From the NCBI RefSeq assembly GCF_001719045.1, contig NZ_CP015423.1:3753501-3817500 (forward strand): DNA of 64,000 nucleotides, given 5' to 3'. Below are positions 42,928 to 51,440 of the stretch, in pieces. The position numbers and the translations under genes are program-made. Each line of letters begins with the position of its first letter. The stretch's first letter is position 1. The DNA is from Paenibacillus polymyxa (GTDB taxonomy: Bacteria; Bacillota; Bacilli; Paenibacillales; Paenibacillaceae). Below the pieces are notes generated by a model that had not been told where the DNA came from, did not search any database, and saw only the letters and a program-made list of their open reading frames with translations.

Positions 42928-43103
42928 GCAGCCACTCTTTTTGTCGTGGATAGGAGGGGGGCTTCTATGTAGATAAACGGAGCCGCCAGCAAAGGGTGCA
43001 GAAATTTTTGTGATGATTTTATAGTGAATTTGAGAAAGGAGTTATACCCATTGAAACAATAAAGCAAGAAGAGCAGCGACAGGCTGAGCTGCTTAAGCAG
43101 TAT

Positions 43104-44654
43104 ATGGAGAAGCATTTCAAGCCGCCCAAAATGAAACAACTGATCAAAACGTTCTCTTTCTCTGAACTACGTAAGCTTATTGGTGAGATGGATATTGAGT
43201 TTTTCGCTTTAGCCTATTTTCCTAAATACTTTGATCGAGCATTTGGCAAGTTTCACAAAGAGCTATTCACGGAATTAAGACATATGCTTGCGAATACAGG
43301 ACTGATTACAGCTTTCGGACTCCCAAGGGAGCATGGAAAGTCAACGATCAGTTCTTTTTTATTTCCGCTGTATGCCACACTTTATGATAAATCACAGTTT
43401 ACATTGATCATATCTGCCACAGAACAAATTGCATTGCCCTTCTTGGACATGATCAAAGATGAGCTGGAAACCAATCAGATGCTGATTGAGGATTTCGGGA
43501 TTCGTAAAGGGAGCCGCTGGAACAACAATGAAATATGGCTGAAGAGTAAAGGTGGACTGGACTCCTGCATTATGATTCGTGGGATTGACGGTAGTCTGAG
43601 AGGTATTCACTATAAGCATCATCGCCCTACGCTGGTATTAATGGATGATTTGCTTAAGGAAGATACCGCACGATCCGAAGCCAAACGAGAACAAATTAAA
43701 AATACATTTACGGATGTCATCTTGCCTATTGGAACAAGGGATACGAATATTCTGATCTGTGGAACCATTTTGAATGAAGAAGATATCATGGCTGATCTGC
43801 TCAAGGGTAAAATTCCAGGTGTGCGAAGTGTTCGTAAGGCAGCCGTACTTCAATTTTCAGAACGGGATGATCTGTGGTCAGAGTGGGAACGAATGTATAA
43901 TAACTTGCAAGACGAGGACAGGATCAATACGGCCTTGTCTTTTTTTATGGCGAATGAGGAGGAAATGCTGGAGGGTACGAAAATCCTATGGAACGAGTAT
44001 TTGGACTATTATTATTTGATGTGCAAGAAGCAAGCTATGGGAGAAAAAAGTTTCTATAAAGAATTACAAAACGATCCGCGTTCAACCGATGAATACATAT
44101 TTCAGAATCTCATGTATTGGGACAGGTTGCCTGAATTTGAGGATATGGAAATGGCCATGTACATTGATCCAGCCATTAAAGCCGGGAAGAAAAATGACTA
44201 TTCGGCTATTTCAATTATTGGTCAGCACCGAAAGACAAAGCAGATGTATGTGGTGGATGGAAATATTTATAAACTGCTGCCGGATGATTTATTCCACGTG
44301 GCTATTGAAAAATTAAATCTTTATCCTGTAGATAAGCTGGGCTTTGAAGTGAATCAGGCACAAAGCTATATGAAGCAAAAGTTTGAAGAAGAGCTATGGA
44401 AAGCGAAGATACATACACCCGTGGAAAGTGTACATTCCAAGGGGCAGAAGCATGAACGTATTATTAGCTTGGAGCCGGAAGTGAAGAAGGGTCATATTCT
44501 ATTCAATGCAGATAACCTTAGGTACAACCATCAGGTGAAGGATTACAATCGAAATTGTACATACGACGATGCGCCAGACAGTTTATATGGAGCAGTTCAA
44601 TTGATTCAGTCGGTCAAGAGTCTGATATTTTATGATAGAAGCTTATTATTTTGA
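43104..44654 (+). CDS. Phage terminase large subunit
   Basis: A packaging motor of at least 516 residues. The ATPase Walker A is GLPREHGKST (about 72-81), Walker B is LVLMDDLL, and the C-terminal nuclease has AMYIDPAIKAGKKNDYSA and YDDAPDSL with the acidic metal ligands. The ATG at 43104 has no ribosome site, while GAAAGGAG lies eight bases before an in-frame ATT at 43050; the true start may be that rare codon, adding 18 residues. Confidence 0.88.
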   Translation: MEKHFKPPKMKQLIKTFSFSELRKLIGEMDIEFFALAYFPKYFDRAFGKFHKELFTELRHMLANTGLITAFGLPREHGKSTISSFLFPLYATLYDKSQFTLIISATEQIALPFLDMIKDELETNQMLIEDFGIRKGSRWNNNEIWLKSKGGLDSCIMIRGIDGSLRGIHYKHHRPTLVLMDDLLKEDTARSEAKREQIKNTFTDVILPIGTRDTNILICGTILNEEDIMADLLKGKIPGVRSVRKAAVLQFSERDDLWSEWERMYNNLQDEDRINTALSFFMANEEEMLEGTKILWNEYLDYYYLMCKKQAMGEKSFYKELQNDPRSTDEYIFQNLMYWDRLPEFEDMEMAMYIDPAIKAGKKNDYSAISIIGQHRKTKQMYVVDGNIYKLLPDDLFHVAIEKLNLYPVDKLGFEVNQAQSYMKQKFEEELWKAKIHTPVESVHSKGQKHERIISLEPEVKKGHILFNADNLRYNHQVKDYNRNCTYDDAPDSLYGAVQLIQSVKSLIFYDRSLLF

Positions 44655-44859
44655 GGGTTCTGCTAAAAAAAATATTTACTGAATCACTCGTTAAGCAAAT
44701 GGACAGTTACCTTCAATAACCATAAAGATTGGATGTAAATGTTTAGCATTTGGTGTCGCCGTTCGTTTAAGGCCTTAGGCTCTTGCCATTTTTTAACCTT
44801 TAGATAGGCAAGTGCATAGAATGAAAATAAACGATGAAATGTTGAGAGGAGAATGAATA

Positions 44860-45393
44860 TTGTACCGTAATTCATGCTATCCATATCAATGGAATACTCC
44901 AATGCATGACAATTGGAATAACATCCGTTGGAGTAATAATTGGAATGGTCATTATTATAATGGGGTCAACGCGAACGGGTATCCTTATAAATCAACAGAT
45001 TATGGGCAAAGACCATTTGTAGTAAATATTGACCAAGCTACTAAGCAAAATAATACTTACCGCACCGCTTTGTGGACAGGGAAACACCTTCAAGTAACCC
45101 TGATGAGTATTAATGTTGGAGATGATATTGGCTTAGAAGTTCATCCCACAACAGATCAATTCATACGTATTGAAGAAGGTCAGGGACTTGTTCAGATGGG
45201 TGAAAGTAAAGATAATTTGAATTTTCAAGCGATGGCCTGTGGTGGGTATGCAATTATGATACCTGCTGGAACATGGCACAACGTTACCAATACGGGGAAT
45301 ACCCCGCTTAAAATATACGTCATCTATGCTCCGCCTGAGCATCCATATGGTACGGTTCATGTAACAAAAGCGGATGCCATGTCTGCTGAATAA
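44860..45393 (+). CDS. Cupin-domain protein
   Basis: A 177-residue protein. The N-terminus is rich in Tyr, Asn and Trp (NSCYPYQWNTPMHDNW, then WNNIRWSNNW); the C-terminal part is a single cupin with EVHPTTDQFIRIEEGQG and IPAGTWHNVTN (His and Glu metal ligands). It starts at TTG behind GAGAGGAG. It lies between terminase and portal genes but is a metabolic-type or spore-type protein, so it is best read as a cargo (moron) gene. Substrate unknown. Confidence 0.8.
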   Translation: MYRNSCYPYQWNTPMHDNWNNIRWSNNWNGHYYNGVNANGYPYKSTDYGQRPFVVNIDQATKQNNTYRTALWTGKHLQVTLMSINVGDDIGLEVHPTTDQFIRIEEGQGLVQMGESKDNLNFQAMACGGYAIMIPAGTWHNVTNTGNTPLKIYVIYAPPEHPYGTVHVTKADAMSAE

Positions 45394-45463
45394 AGCCAAT
45401 ATTATTAATGAATCAAGTAAATGAGGGTGGAATGAATTACTAACGGTGAACGCTAGTTCAACA

Positions 45464-45499
45464 AGGAACTACCTTATTAAAAGGTGGTTCTTTATTTAT
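45464..45499 (+). terminator. Rho-independent terminator after the cupin gene
   Basis: AGGAACTACC pairs with GGTGGTTCTT around a 9-base loop and is followed by TATTTATTT. Confidence 0.7.
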
Positions 45500-45542
45500 T
45501 TAAGCAACAATTACACAGCCCATTTTGAAAGGAAGGACCTAT

Positions 45543-46850
45543 TTGCAAATTACCGAACAAATCATATTAGATTGTCTAAATGAACTCCACTCAACTGCAT
45601 TAGTTAAACAGAAATACTCAGACTACTACAATGGTCAGCATGCTATTTTCAAGAACTATGCCATGCAAGAAAGTCGAAGCAACCAAAAGCTCATTTTTAA
45701 TTTCCTACGTAAGTTCGTAGATAACGAAGTGGGCTATCTGCTTGGAAAGCCAGTAAACTATGTGTCCAAGTCGGATCAGGATGAAGCCATACATAAAATA
45801 GATGTGCATATGAACCATTGGGATAAGGAGCATAATTTACAGCTTCGGAAACAATCCGAAATCTTCGGTGAGAGCTTCGAATTGAACTATATTGATTCGG
45901 ATGGTCAGTTCTCAGCCACAGTATTATCTCCTTTGAATGCGTTTGTGTTAGAGGACGGAACAGCAGAACGAAATGTATTACTTGGCTTACATAAATTTAC
46001 GAGAAGGTTTGATAAGCAGGTATATTTGGACGTGTATACCGATCATGAAATCCTACACTATACAATCGACAGTGATGATAAAGGCAATCAAATAAAGCAG
46101 GACCAAGCAACTGAATTGAAATATATCGGCAAACATAATCACATCTTTGGAAGAGTCCCGCTTATCTCCTGTCCAGCCAATACGGAGAGAAAAAGTGGCT
46201 TCCAGGATGTGATTTCTTTATTTGATGCCTACAATGCGTTGAATTCAGACTTGGTCAATGAAATCGCAGATCATCGCAACGCCTATCTCGTGATTGAGAA
46301 TGCGAAGCTGGAAGCTGAAGATTTATTGAATATGAAGAAGATGGGCATTATTCAAGTTCCGGCTGGAGGAAAGGTAAGTTGGCTTACGAAGGAGATTAAC
46401 GATTCTTTTGTGAAGAACGAGCTGGACAATATTGAACGCAAAATCTTCGACATGATGGATCAGGTCAACTTCAATGAAAACTGGGCCAGTAATACATCTT
46501 CCTTAGCGCTGCGAAACAAGCTGCTTAATCTGGAGAATCGAGTGGCGATGCGTGAAGCGTTGATGGAAAAAGCGATCAAGCAGCGGGTACGGAATTTCTT
46601 CACGTTTCTGCACATTAAAGAAGGCATTCAATATGATTACCGGAATATTGCGGTGAAGTTTACTCGTAATTTGCCGACAGACTTGGTTGGGATGGCTGAT
46701 GTGATCGTTAAATTGCAGCAAGTGGTCTCACAGGAAACACTGCTAACACTGTTACCGTTTGTAGAGAATCCCAAGCTGGAATTCAATAAATTTCATTCGG
46801 AGCAGCAACGATTAATTGCTACGGATAAGGAGGTCTCAAATGCAGAATAA
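45543..46850 (+). CDS. Phage portal protein (SPP1 gp6-like)
   Basis: A 435-residue protein with the SPP1-type portal pattern: YYNGQHAIFKN, FVDNEVGYLLGKPVNY near the N-terminus and EIADHRNAYLVIENA in the middle. The portal ring connects the capsid to the packaging motor. I prefer the TTG at 45543 (AAGGAAGG six bases upstream) over the TTG at 45525. The next gene starts inside its 3' end. Confidence 0.88.
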   Translation: MQITEQIILDCLNELHSTALVKQKYSDYYNGQHAIFKNYAMQESRSNQKLIFNFLRKFVDNEVGYLLGKPVNYVSKSDQDEAIHKIDVHMNHWDKEHNLQLRKQSEIFGESFELNYIDSDGQFSATVLSPLNAFVLEDGTAERNVLLGLHKFTRRFDKQVYLDVYTDHEILHYTIDSDDKGNQIKQDQATELKYIGKHNHIFGRVPLISCPANTERKSGFQDVISLFDAYNALNSDLVNEIADHRNAYLVIENAKLEAEDLLNMKKMGIIQVPAGGKVSWLTKEINDSFVKNELDNIERKIFDMMDQVNFNENWASNTSSLALRNKLLNLENRVAMREALMEKAIKQRVRNFFTFLHIKEGIQYDYRNIAVKFTRNLPTDLVGMADVIVKLQQVVSQETLLTLLPFVENPKLEFNKFHSEQQRLIATDKEVSNAE

Positions 46851-47226
46851 AAATAGCATCAAACGGCTGGTGAAGAATAATTGTGCGTGTTATCTCGGAG
46901 CAAAGCATGGTACCCCAAACTATTGCTGTTTACAGGATGGCCCATGTGTATTTTTCGTCCAAGCCGATGTTCTTCCCCGTTGTAGCTATTTTGAAAATGG
47001 AGTTTTGCCAATGGATGGGAAACTGGATCAAGAATATAAGTCTGAACGTAATGTAGAGACTGAGCCTAAGACAGCGAAGCCGAGGGTGAACTGTACACGT
47101 TGTGGAGGAACATTTTTGACAAACTCGAATCGGCAGAAATATTGTGAGAAGTGTAGAGGTAAGGCGAGAAAAGAAAATATTAGGATACGTGTTCGGAAGT
47201 TTAGACAAAAAGACGGCTCGATGTAA
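46840..47226 (+). CDS. Cysteine-rich VLP-domain protein
   Basis: A 128-residue protein with two metal-binding parts: an N-terminal Cys-rich VLP-type domain (NNCACYLGAKHG, YCCLQDGPCVFF, LPRCSYFE) and a C-terminal zinc ribbon (CTRCGG...YCEKC). The tail is basic. It overlaps the portal gene by 11 bases with AAGGAGG inside the overlap. The 3' end of the gene is part of a tandem repeat (see below). Function unknown. Confidence 0.75.
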   Translation: MQNKNSIKRLVKNNCACYLGAKHGTPNYCCLQDGPCVFFVQADVLPRCSYFENGVLPMDGKLDQEYKSERNVETEPKTAKPRVNCTRCGGTFLTNSNRQKYCEKCRGKARKENIRIRVRKFRQKDGSM

Positions 47227-47580
47227 CGCTTTAGAGGTGGGAAAAGCCCTATAAACAAAGGGTTAAAAATAGGCGAAAATGAGGAGTTGGCATGCTTGTG
47301 CCTTTTCGTCACTTTTGCGTTTTCTAATGCGTTACATGATTGTCCTGAACATGATATTCAATATTATACAGTTTCAGCATACATATACGTTTCTGAAGTT
47401 TAGGCAAACAATAGGCTTGATGTAACGCTTCAGGCTATCCAAAATCCGCATAAACAAAGGTTGAAATATAGGTAAAAGTGGGGAGTTGGTATGTTTGTAC
47501 CTTTTCCTCGTTTTTGTGATTTCTAAAGCGTTACATTGCTGTCCTGAACATGACATTAAACGGTTCAAACATACATAAGC
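47186..47580. repeat. Two tandem ~198-nt repeats with internal inverted repeats
   Basis: The sequence from about 47186 recurs from about 47384 with a 198-base period. Each unit begins with the coding end of the Cys-rich gene (GAAGTTTAG...GATGTAACGC), holds an inverted pair GTAACGC...GCGTTAC about 110 bases apart and a small GGCA/TGCC-type hairpin, and ends with TGTCCTGAACATGA. This explains the gap between the Cys-rich and scaffold genes. Confidence 0.75.
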
Positions 47581-47627
47581 GTGTTCGGTTCTGTGAGTCG
47601 AATGGGCGATAAAGGAGATTATCGAAA

Positions 47628-48245
47628 ATGAATTTAGAACAAATAAAGCAGTTGATTGAAGAAAACCAAACGAATGAGGAATGGCAAACGTATCTTCAGG
47701 GTTTGAATCCGTATAGCGTAGAAGGGATAGAAAAATTCATTCAATCAAATCAGCAAGCAAAAAGTTGGTTCGATAGCACGGTGGACAAACGATCAACCAA
47801 ATCGTTGGAAACGTGGAAGACCAATCATCTGGAGAGTGCAGTGGATGCTGAGATCAAGAAGCGATTCCCGGCTAAGGATGAGAAAGAAATCGAAGTTGAG
47901 AAGCTACGAGCTGAAGTCGAAAATATGAAGCTAGAGAAGCAACGTGAACGCTTAACCAGTCAAGCAATTAAAATTGCATCCGAAAAGAAACTTCCACTCC
48001 CGTTAGTGGATTTTTTTATTGGTGCAGATGAAGAAGGGACGACAGCGAATTTAGCAATGTTGGAACAATCGCTACAACTGGCTATCCAACAGCAAGTCGA
48101 GCAACGACTCAAAGGGGATGGCTATACTCCTCCGGCTGGTTCAACGAATAGCACATTTACATTGGATGCGATTAAAGGCATGTCGTCAAACGAGATCAAT
48201 CAGCATTGGGATCAAGTCAAGCAAGCATTACAAAACAAACAATAA
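47628..48245 (+). CDS. Phage scaffolding protein (DUF4355-like)
   Basis: A 205-residue acidic, coiled-coil-rich protein (EIEVEKLRAEVENMKLEKQRE in the middle, quoted in part) with the ASEKKLPLPLVDFFIGADEE segment typical of DUF4355 capsid assembly scaffolds. It lies directly upstream of the major capsid gene with 27 bases between. A GGAG site precedes the ATG. Confidence 0.8.
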   Translation: MNLEQIKQLIEENQTNEEWQTYLQGLNPYSVEGIEKFIQSNQQAKSWFDSTVDKRSTKSLETWKTNHLESAVDAEIKKRFPAKDEKEIEVEKLRAEVENMKLEKQRERLTSQAIKIASEKKLPLPLVDFFIGADEEGTTANLAMLEQSLQLAIQQQVEQRLKGDGYTPPAGSTNSTFTLDAIKGMSSNEINQHWDQVKQALQNKQ

Positions 48246-48272
48246 TAAACGAAAAGGATAGGGTGAATAGAT

Positions 48273-49103
48273 ATGTCAGTACAAAATTTTATTCCTACGA
48301 TTTGGAGCGCACGTTTAAATGAAAGTCTGAAAAAGAATTTGGTATATGGGAACGTGGTCAACACTGATTATGAAGGTGAGATTAAAGGTCAGGGTTCCAC
48401 AGTGAAAATTAATTCCATTGGGGCAATAACGATTGGCAATTATGACAAGGTAGCTGGAATCGGGAATCCACAGGAACTAGATGCTATGCAAAAAACGTTG
48501 GTGATCGATCAGGCGAAGTATTTTAATTTTCAGGTGGATGATGTCGATGCTGCTCAAGCGAATGTAAATCTACTGGATGGTGGAATCGTGGAAGCTTCCT
48601 ATGGACTCGCCAATGTAGTGGATCAGTATCTTGCTGGATTCTACACAGAGGTTAAAGCTGAGAATACAATTGGTAACGATACAACGCCTATAATTCCAAC
48701 TTCTTCAAAGGCGTATGATTTACTGATTGATTTAGGCGTACTATTGGACGAAAATAATGTACCTGAATCGGAACGATTTGTTGTGGTTCCAGCATGGTAT
48801 TATGGCTTGCTACTGAAAGATGCTCGTTTTACGAAAGACCCAAATATTATCCGCACAGGTTATGTGGGAGATATTGATGGCATGACCGTTTACAAATCCA
48901 ACAATGTACCAAATACCACAGGAGCCAAGTATAAACTCATCGCAGGTCATAAGAGTGCGATTTCGTTTGCAGGTCAAGTAGATTCGGTTGAAGCCTTCAG
49001 ACCAGAGAAGCAATTCTCGGATGCAGTGAAAGGGTTGCAAGTGTTTGGAGCCAAATGTATCAAGCCGGAAGCTCTCGCTGTACTCACAGCCAATAAGTCT
49101 TAA
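48273..49103 (+). CDS. Phage major capsid protein
   Basis: A 276-residue protein. FIPTIWSARLNESLKKNLVYG at the start (quoted in part: PTIWSARLNESL), then GSTVKINSIG and FQVDDVDAAQAN are typical of the short coat proteins found in SPP1-like and related Firmicutes phages. Position between scaffold and head-completion genes supports it. It would form the capsid shell. Confidence 0.85.
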   Translation: MSVQNFIPTIWSARLNESLKKNLVYGNVVNTDYEGEIKGQGSTVKINSIGAITIGNYDKVAGIGNPQELDAMQKTLVIDQAKYFNFQVDDVDAAQANVNLLDGGIVEASYGLANVVDQYLAGFYTEVKAENTIGNDTTPIIPTSSKAYDLLIDLGVLLDENNVPESERFVVVPAWYYGLLLKDARFTKDPNIIRTGYVGDIDGMTVYKSNNVPNTTGAKYKLIAGHKSAISFAGQVDSVEAFRPEKQFSDAVKGLQVFGAKCIKPEALAVLTANKS

Positions 49104-49201
49104 TTGAGAATGGGATCATATGAAAACACATTATAATAGAAGAAACACGTTTAGGGTGTCCGCTTTGTATGCCCTTATTTTCATTTTTGGAGGGTGATAA
49201 G

Positions 49202-49420
49202 ATGTGGTTTTTGAATCAGGAAACAGGCTGCACATGGGAAGTAACAGATCAGGAGCTGATACTGCGGTTACAGGCCAGTGGACATTATGAGCAAGTAGAG
49301 GAACCTAAACAGGATAAGACGGAGCAGGATATACCCCAAACGAAAGCTCAAGCTACCAAGAGCATGAAGCGTACCGAGAAGGAACAGTTAAAGGAGGTAC
49401 AGGAGACAGCACATGAGTGA
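49202..49420 (+). CDS. Small phage protein after the capsid gene
   Basis: A 72-residue protein: an N-terminal folded part (MWFLNQETGCTWEV, then SGHYEQVEE) and a charged Lys/Glu/Gln tail. GGAGGG precedes the ATG at 49202. Small proteins with this WEV...H-Y-E pattern commonly follow capsid genes in Firmicutes phages; function unknown. Overlaps the next gene by 8 bases. Confidence 0.7.
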   Translation: MWFLNQETGCTWEVTDQELILRLQASGHYEQVEEPKQDKTEQDIPQTKAQATKSMKRTEKEQLKEVQETAHE

Positions 49421-49724
49421 GCTAATGGATTTGATGAAACGATTATTAGGCATGGAACCAACAGACAAATCCAAGGATGATATCCTGATCCATTATTTGA
49501 ATAAAGCGAGGAGTAACATTTATGGCTATTGTAATGTGGCGACACTGCCTGTGGAATATGATCATGTCATGGTCGATTATGCGGTGTTTCTTTATAAGAA
49601 TAGGGATTCGGTTGGACTTATAAATAAACAGGAGGGAGAGCGATCAGCTAACTATGAAACAGGCATTCCGACAAGTATTCGATTGGCTCTTCCTCTACCT
49701 AAAATCAAGGTCGGAACAGATTAA
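49413..49724 (+). CDS. Phage head-tail connector (gp6-like)
   Basis: A 103-residue protein with the gp6/gp15-type pattern: DDILIHYLNKARSNIYGYC, then YAVFLYKNRDSVG and SANYETGIP. This family forms the ring below the portal. It overlaps both neighbours, consistent with an operon of head-completion genes. Confidence 0.8.
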   Translation: MSELMDLMKRLLGMEPTDKSKDDILIHYLNKARSNIYGYCNVATLPVEYDHVMVDYAVFLYKNRDSVGLINKQEGERSANYETGIPTSIRLALPLPKIKVGTD

Positions 49725-50014
49725 TGTTCTATGATACGAACCTGAAAATTTTAGATGTTACTCATTTCAACTCTGTTCTGTCAGTAATGGCAGATGTACA
49801 ACCTTATCGCAAAAGTTTTTCATTTGAAGATGGTTACATACTAGAGACGACATATCGAGCTTTCTGTCCATTGGAATCTTTATTGCAATTAAACGGCTAT
49901 GTTCGAATTGGCAAGGATATTTTTATTATTTTAGACATAAAAGAATGGAGCGATTATATGGAGTTGTACCTGTATCGCTGTAAGGCAGATTTTGCATTGG
50001 AGGTAGAGAAATGA
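49724..50014 (+). CDS. Probable head-closure protein
   Basis: A 96-residue protein overlapping the previous stop by one base and the next start by four bases. It has a beta-rich pattern (GYILETTYRAFCPLE, then VRIGKDIFIILDIKEW). Position, size and fold pattern fit a head-closure or stopper protein; no family was recognised, so this is inferred from synteny. Confidence 0.6.
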   Translation: MFYDTNLKILDVTHFNSVLSVMADVQPYRKSFSFEDGYILETTYRAFCPLESLLQLNGYVRIGKDIFIILDIKEWSDYMELYLYRCKADFALEVEK

Positions 50015-51162
50015 CACGGAGCTTAGAGCCGATGCTTGATTTCTTCCTACGAGAGAAAGGCGAACTTGTGCATATTAACAGTGTAAAGCAGCTTGCTCTG
50101 ATCCGGGTTGCGACAGATACCATTCAAATGACTGATGAAAAAATCATTCGAGCAGCAACACCTTTACATACAGGTGATATCGTTGATTATCGTGATGAAC
50201 GATATTTAATTACCAGTCAAGCGGATCAAAATGAAAAGTCGTGTCGAGGCAGGATGAAAAAGTGTAATCAATGGCTAGCTTTAAACTGGGATGGACAAGT
50301 GAAATGGTTTGATGCTGTGGTAGAAGCCAGAACGTTTTCAACGGAAACAGGTAAAGTTATCTCCATGCCAGAGGGAAATATTATAGTTAGGCTACAAGAC
50401 AATGCAGACACGAGGGGTATTAGATTAAGTCAACGATTTTATATGACTCATCAGCCGTTTAAAATAGTGGGAATGGATCGTATCCTAAATGGCATCATCC
50501 TGTTAAGCTGCACATTAGATAGCATAAATACAGCTTATGATGACGTGGAAAATAACATTGCGGACAAATGGAAGTACGAGACTGCTCACACATACTCATT
50601 ACATATACATCAGGGGACGATAGCTCATGTACCTCTAAACGAAACAATACCGTTGAATGTAACTGCTACGGATAATGGGAATGAGATAGCCAATCCGACG
50701 ATTACCTATACATCCAGTGATCCGAGTATAATTAGCGTAGACCAGCATGGACAGGTTATGGGCATTGCTTTGGGACAAGCAAGTATTACTGCGAAACTAA
50801 CGTATCACCCAACAGTACTAAGTACCATTGAAATGAGAGTTGTCGAAACAGGAACACATTTCTATGCGATAACCATTACGGGCAATTCAGTTCTAAAAAC
50901 AGGCCAAAGCGTCTCATACGTCAGTCATATCTATGATCATGGAGTGGAAGTGTTTGACCAGTCGGTAGAGTGGAGCCTACAGAATCAAGATGATTCAACT
51001 CCGATCATGGGGAGCGTAACTGCAAGTACAGGAAACAGTGTAACCATAAAAGCAAGAAGCAGTAGTGGAGCGAACAATAAAGCCCTTGTGTTGACTGTCA
51101 CCTTAGTAAGTGATCCTAGCATGACCATAGAAAAGACCATTAGCCTTAAAAATTTATTTTGA
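50011..51162 (+). CDS. Phage structural protein with bacterial Ig-like domain
   Basis: A 383-residue protein. Residues 1-180 are phage-like (DFFLREKGELV, then TPLHTGDIVDYRDERYLIT) and resemble a head-tail adaptor; about 195-285 is a BIG_2 domain (TYTSSDPSIISVDQHGQVMG then ALGQASITAKL, quoted in part); a further Ig-like stretch ends the protein. It is the last structural gene: no tail genes follow. Confidence 0.75.
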   Translation: MTRSLEPMLDFFLREKGELVHINSVKQLALIRVATDTIQMTDEKIIRAATPLHTGDIVDYRDERYLITSQADQNEKSCRGRMKKCNQWLALNWDGQVKWFDAVVEARTFSTETGKVISMPEGNIIVRLQDNADTRGIRLSQRFYMTHQPFKIVGMDRILNGIILLSCTLDSINTAYDDVENNIADKWKYETAHTYSLHIHQGTIAHVPLNETIPLNVTATDNGNEIANPTITYTSSDPSIISVDQHGQVMGIALGQASITAKLTYHPTVLSTIEMRVVETGTHFYAITITGNSVLKTGQSVSYVSHIYDHGVEVFDQSVEWSLQNQDDSTPIMGSVTASTGNSVTIKARSSSGANNKALVLTVTLVSDPSMTIEKTISLKNLF

Positions 51163-51224
51163 GCATTATATCTATTGGCTTGCCTTAGAGGGAGCCATTT
51201 TCATTTTAAAGGAGCCACATACAT

Positions 51225-51350
51225 ATGCAACGAAAATCCATCGACTACCTACTCAGTCTGAGCCTATTAAAACAATTGAGATTACAAAATGTAATTACAG
51301 AAGAAGAGTTTAGAGAAATTGATGAGCTGAATAAAAAGTCTTTCAAGTAG
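51225..51350 (+). CDS. Small SHOCT-like protein before the recombinase
   Basis: A 41-residue helical protein starting MQRKSIDYLLSLSLLKQL and containing VITEEEFREIDELN, the short helical hairpin typical of SHOCT-type mini-proteins that often precede large serine recombinases in Firmicutes elements. AAAGGAG precedes the ATG. It might regulate or assist recombination; function unproven. Confidence 0.65.
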   Translation: MQRKSIDYLLSLSLLKQLRLQNVITEEEFREIDELNKKSFK

Positions 51351-51440
51351 CTATCACATGGACAGAAATGGACTTGATGATGTGCCGCAAGCATTATACC
51401 ATGTGACCGTATAAAGAAGATATCGAAGGGAGAAACACCT

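Noticed and set aside
47186..47580. CRISPR array
   Set aside because: Only two long diverged repeats of about 198 bases; no short direct repeats with spacers and no cas genes in the window.
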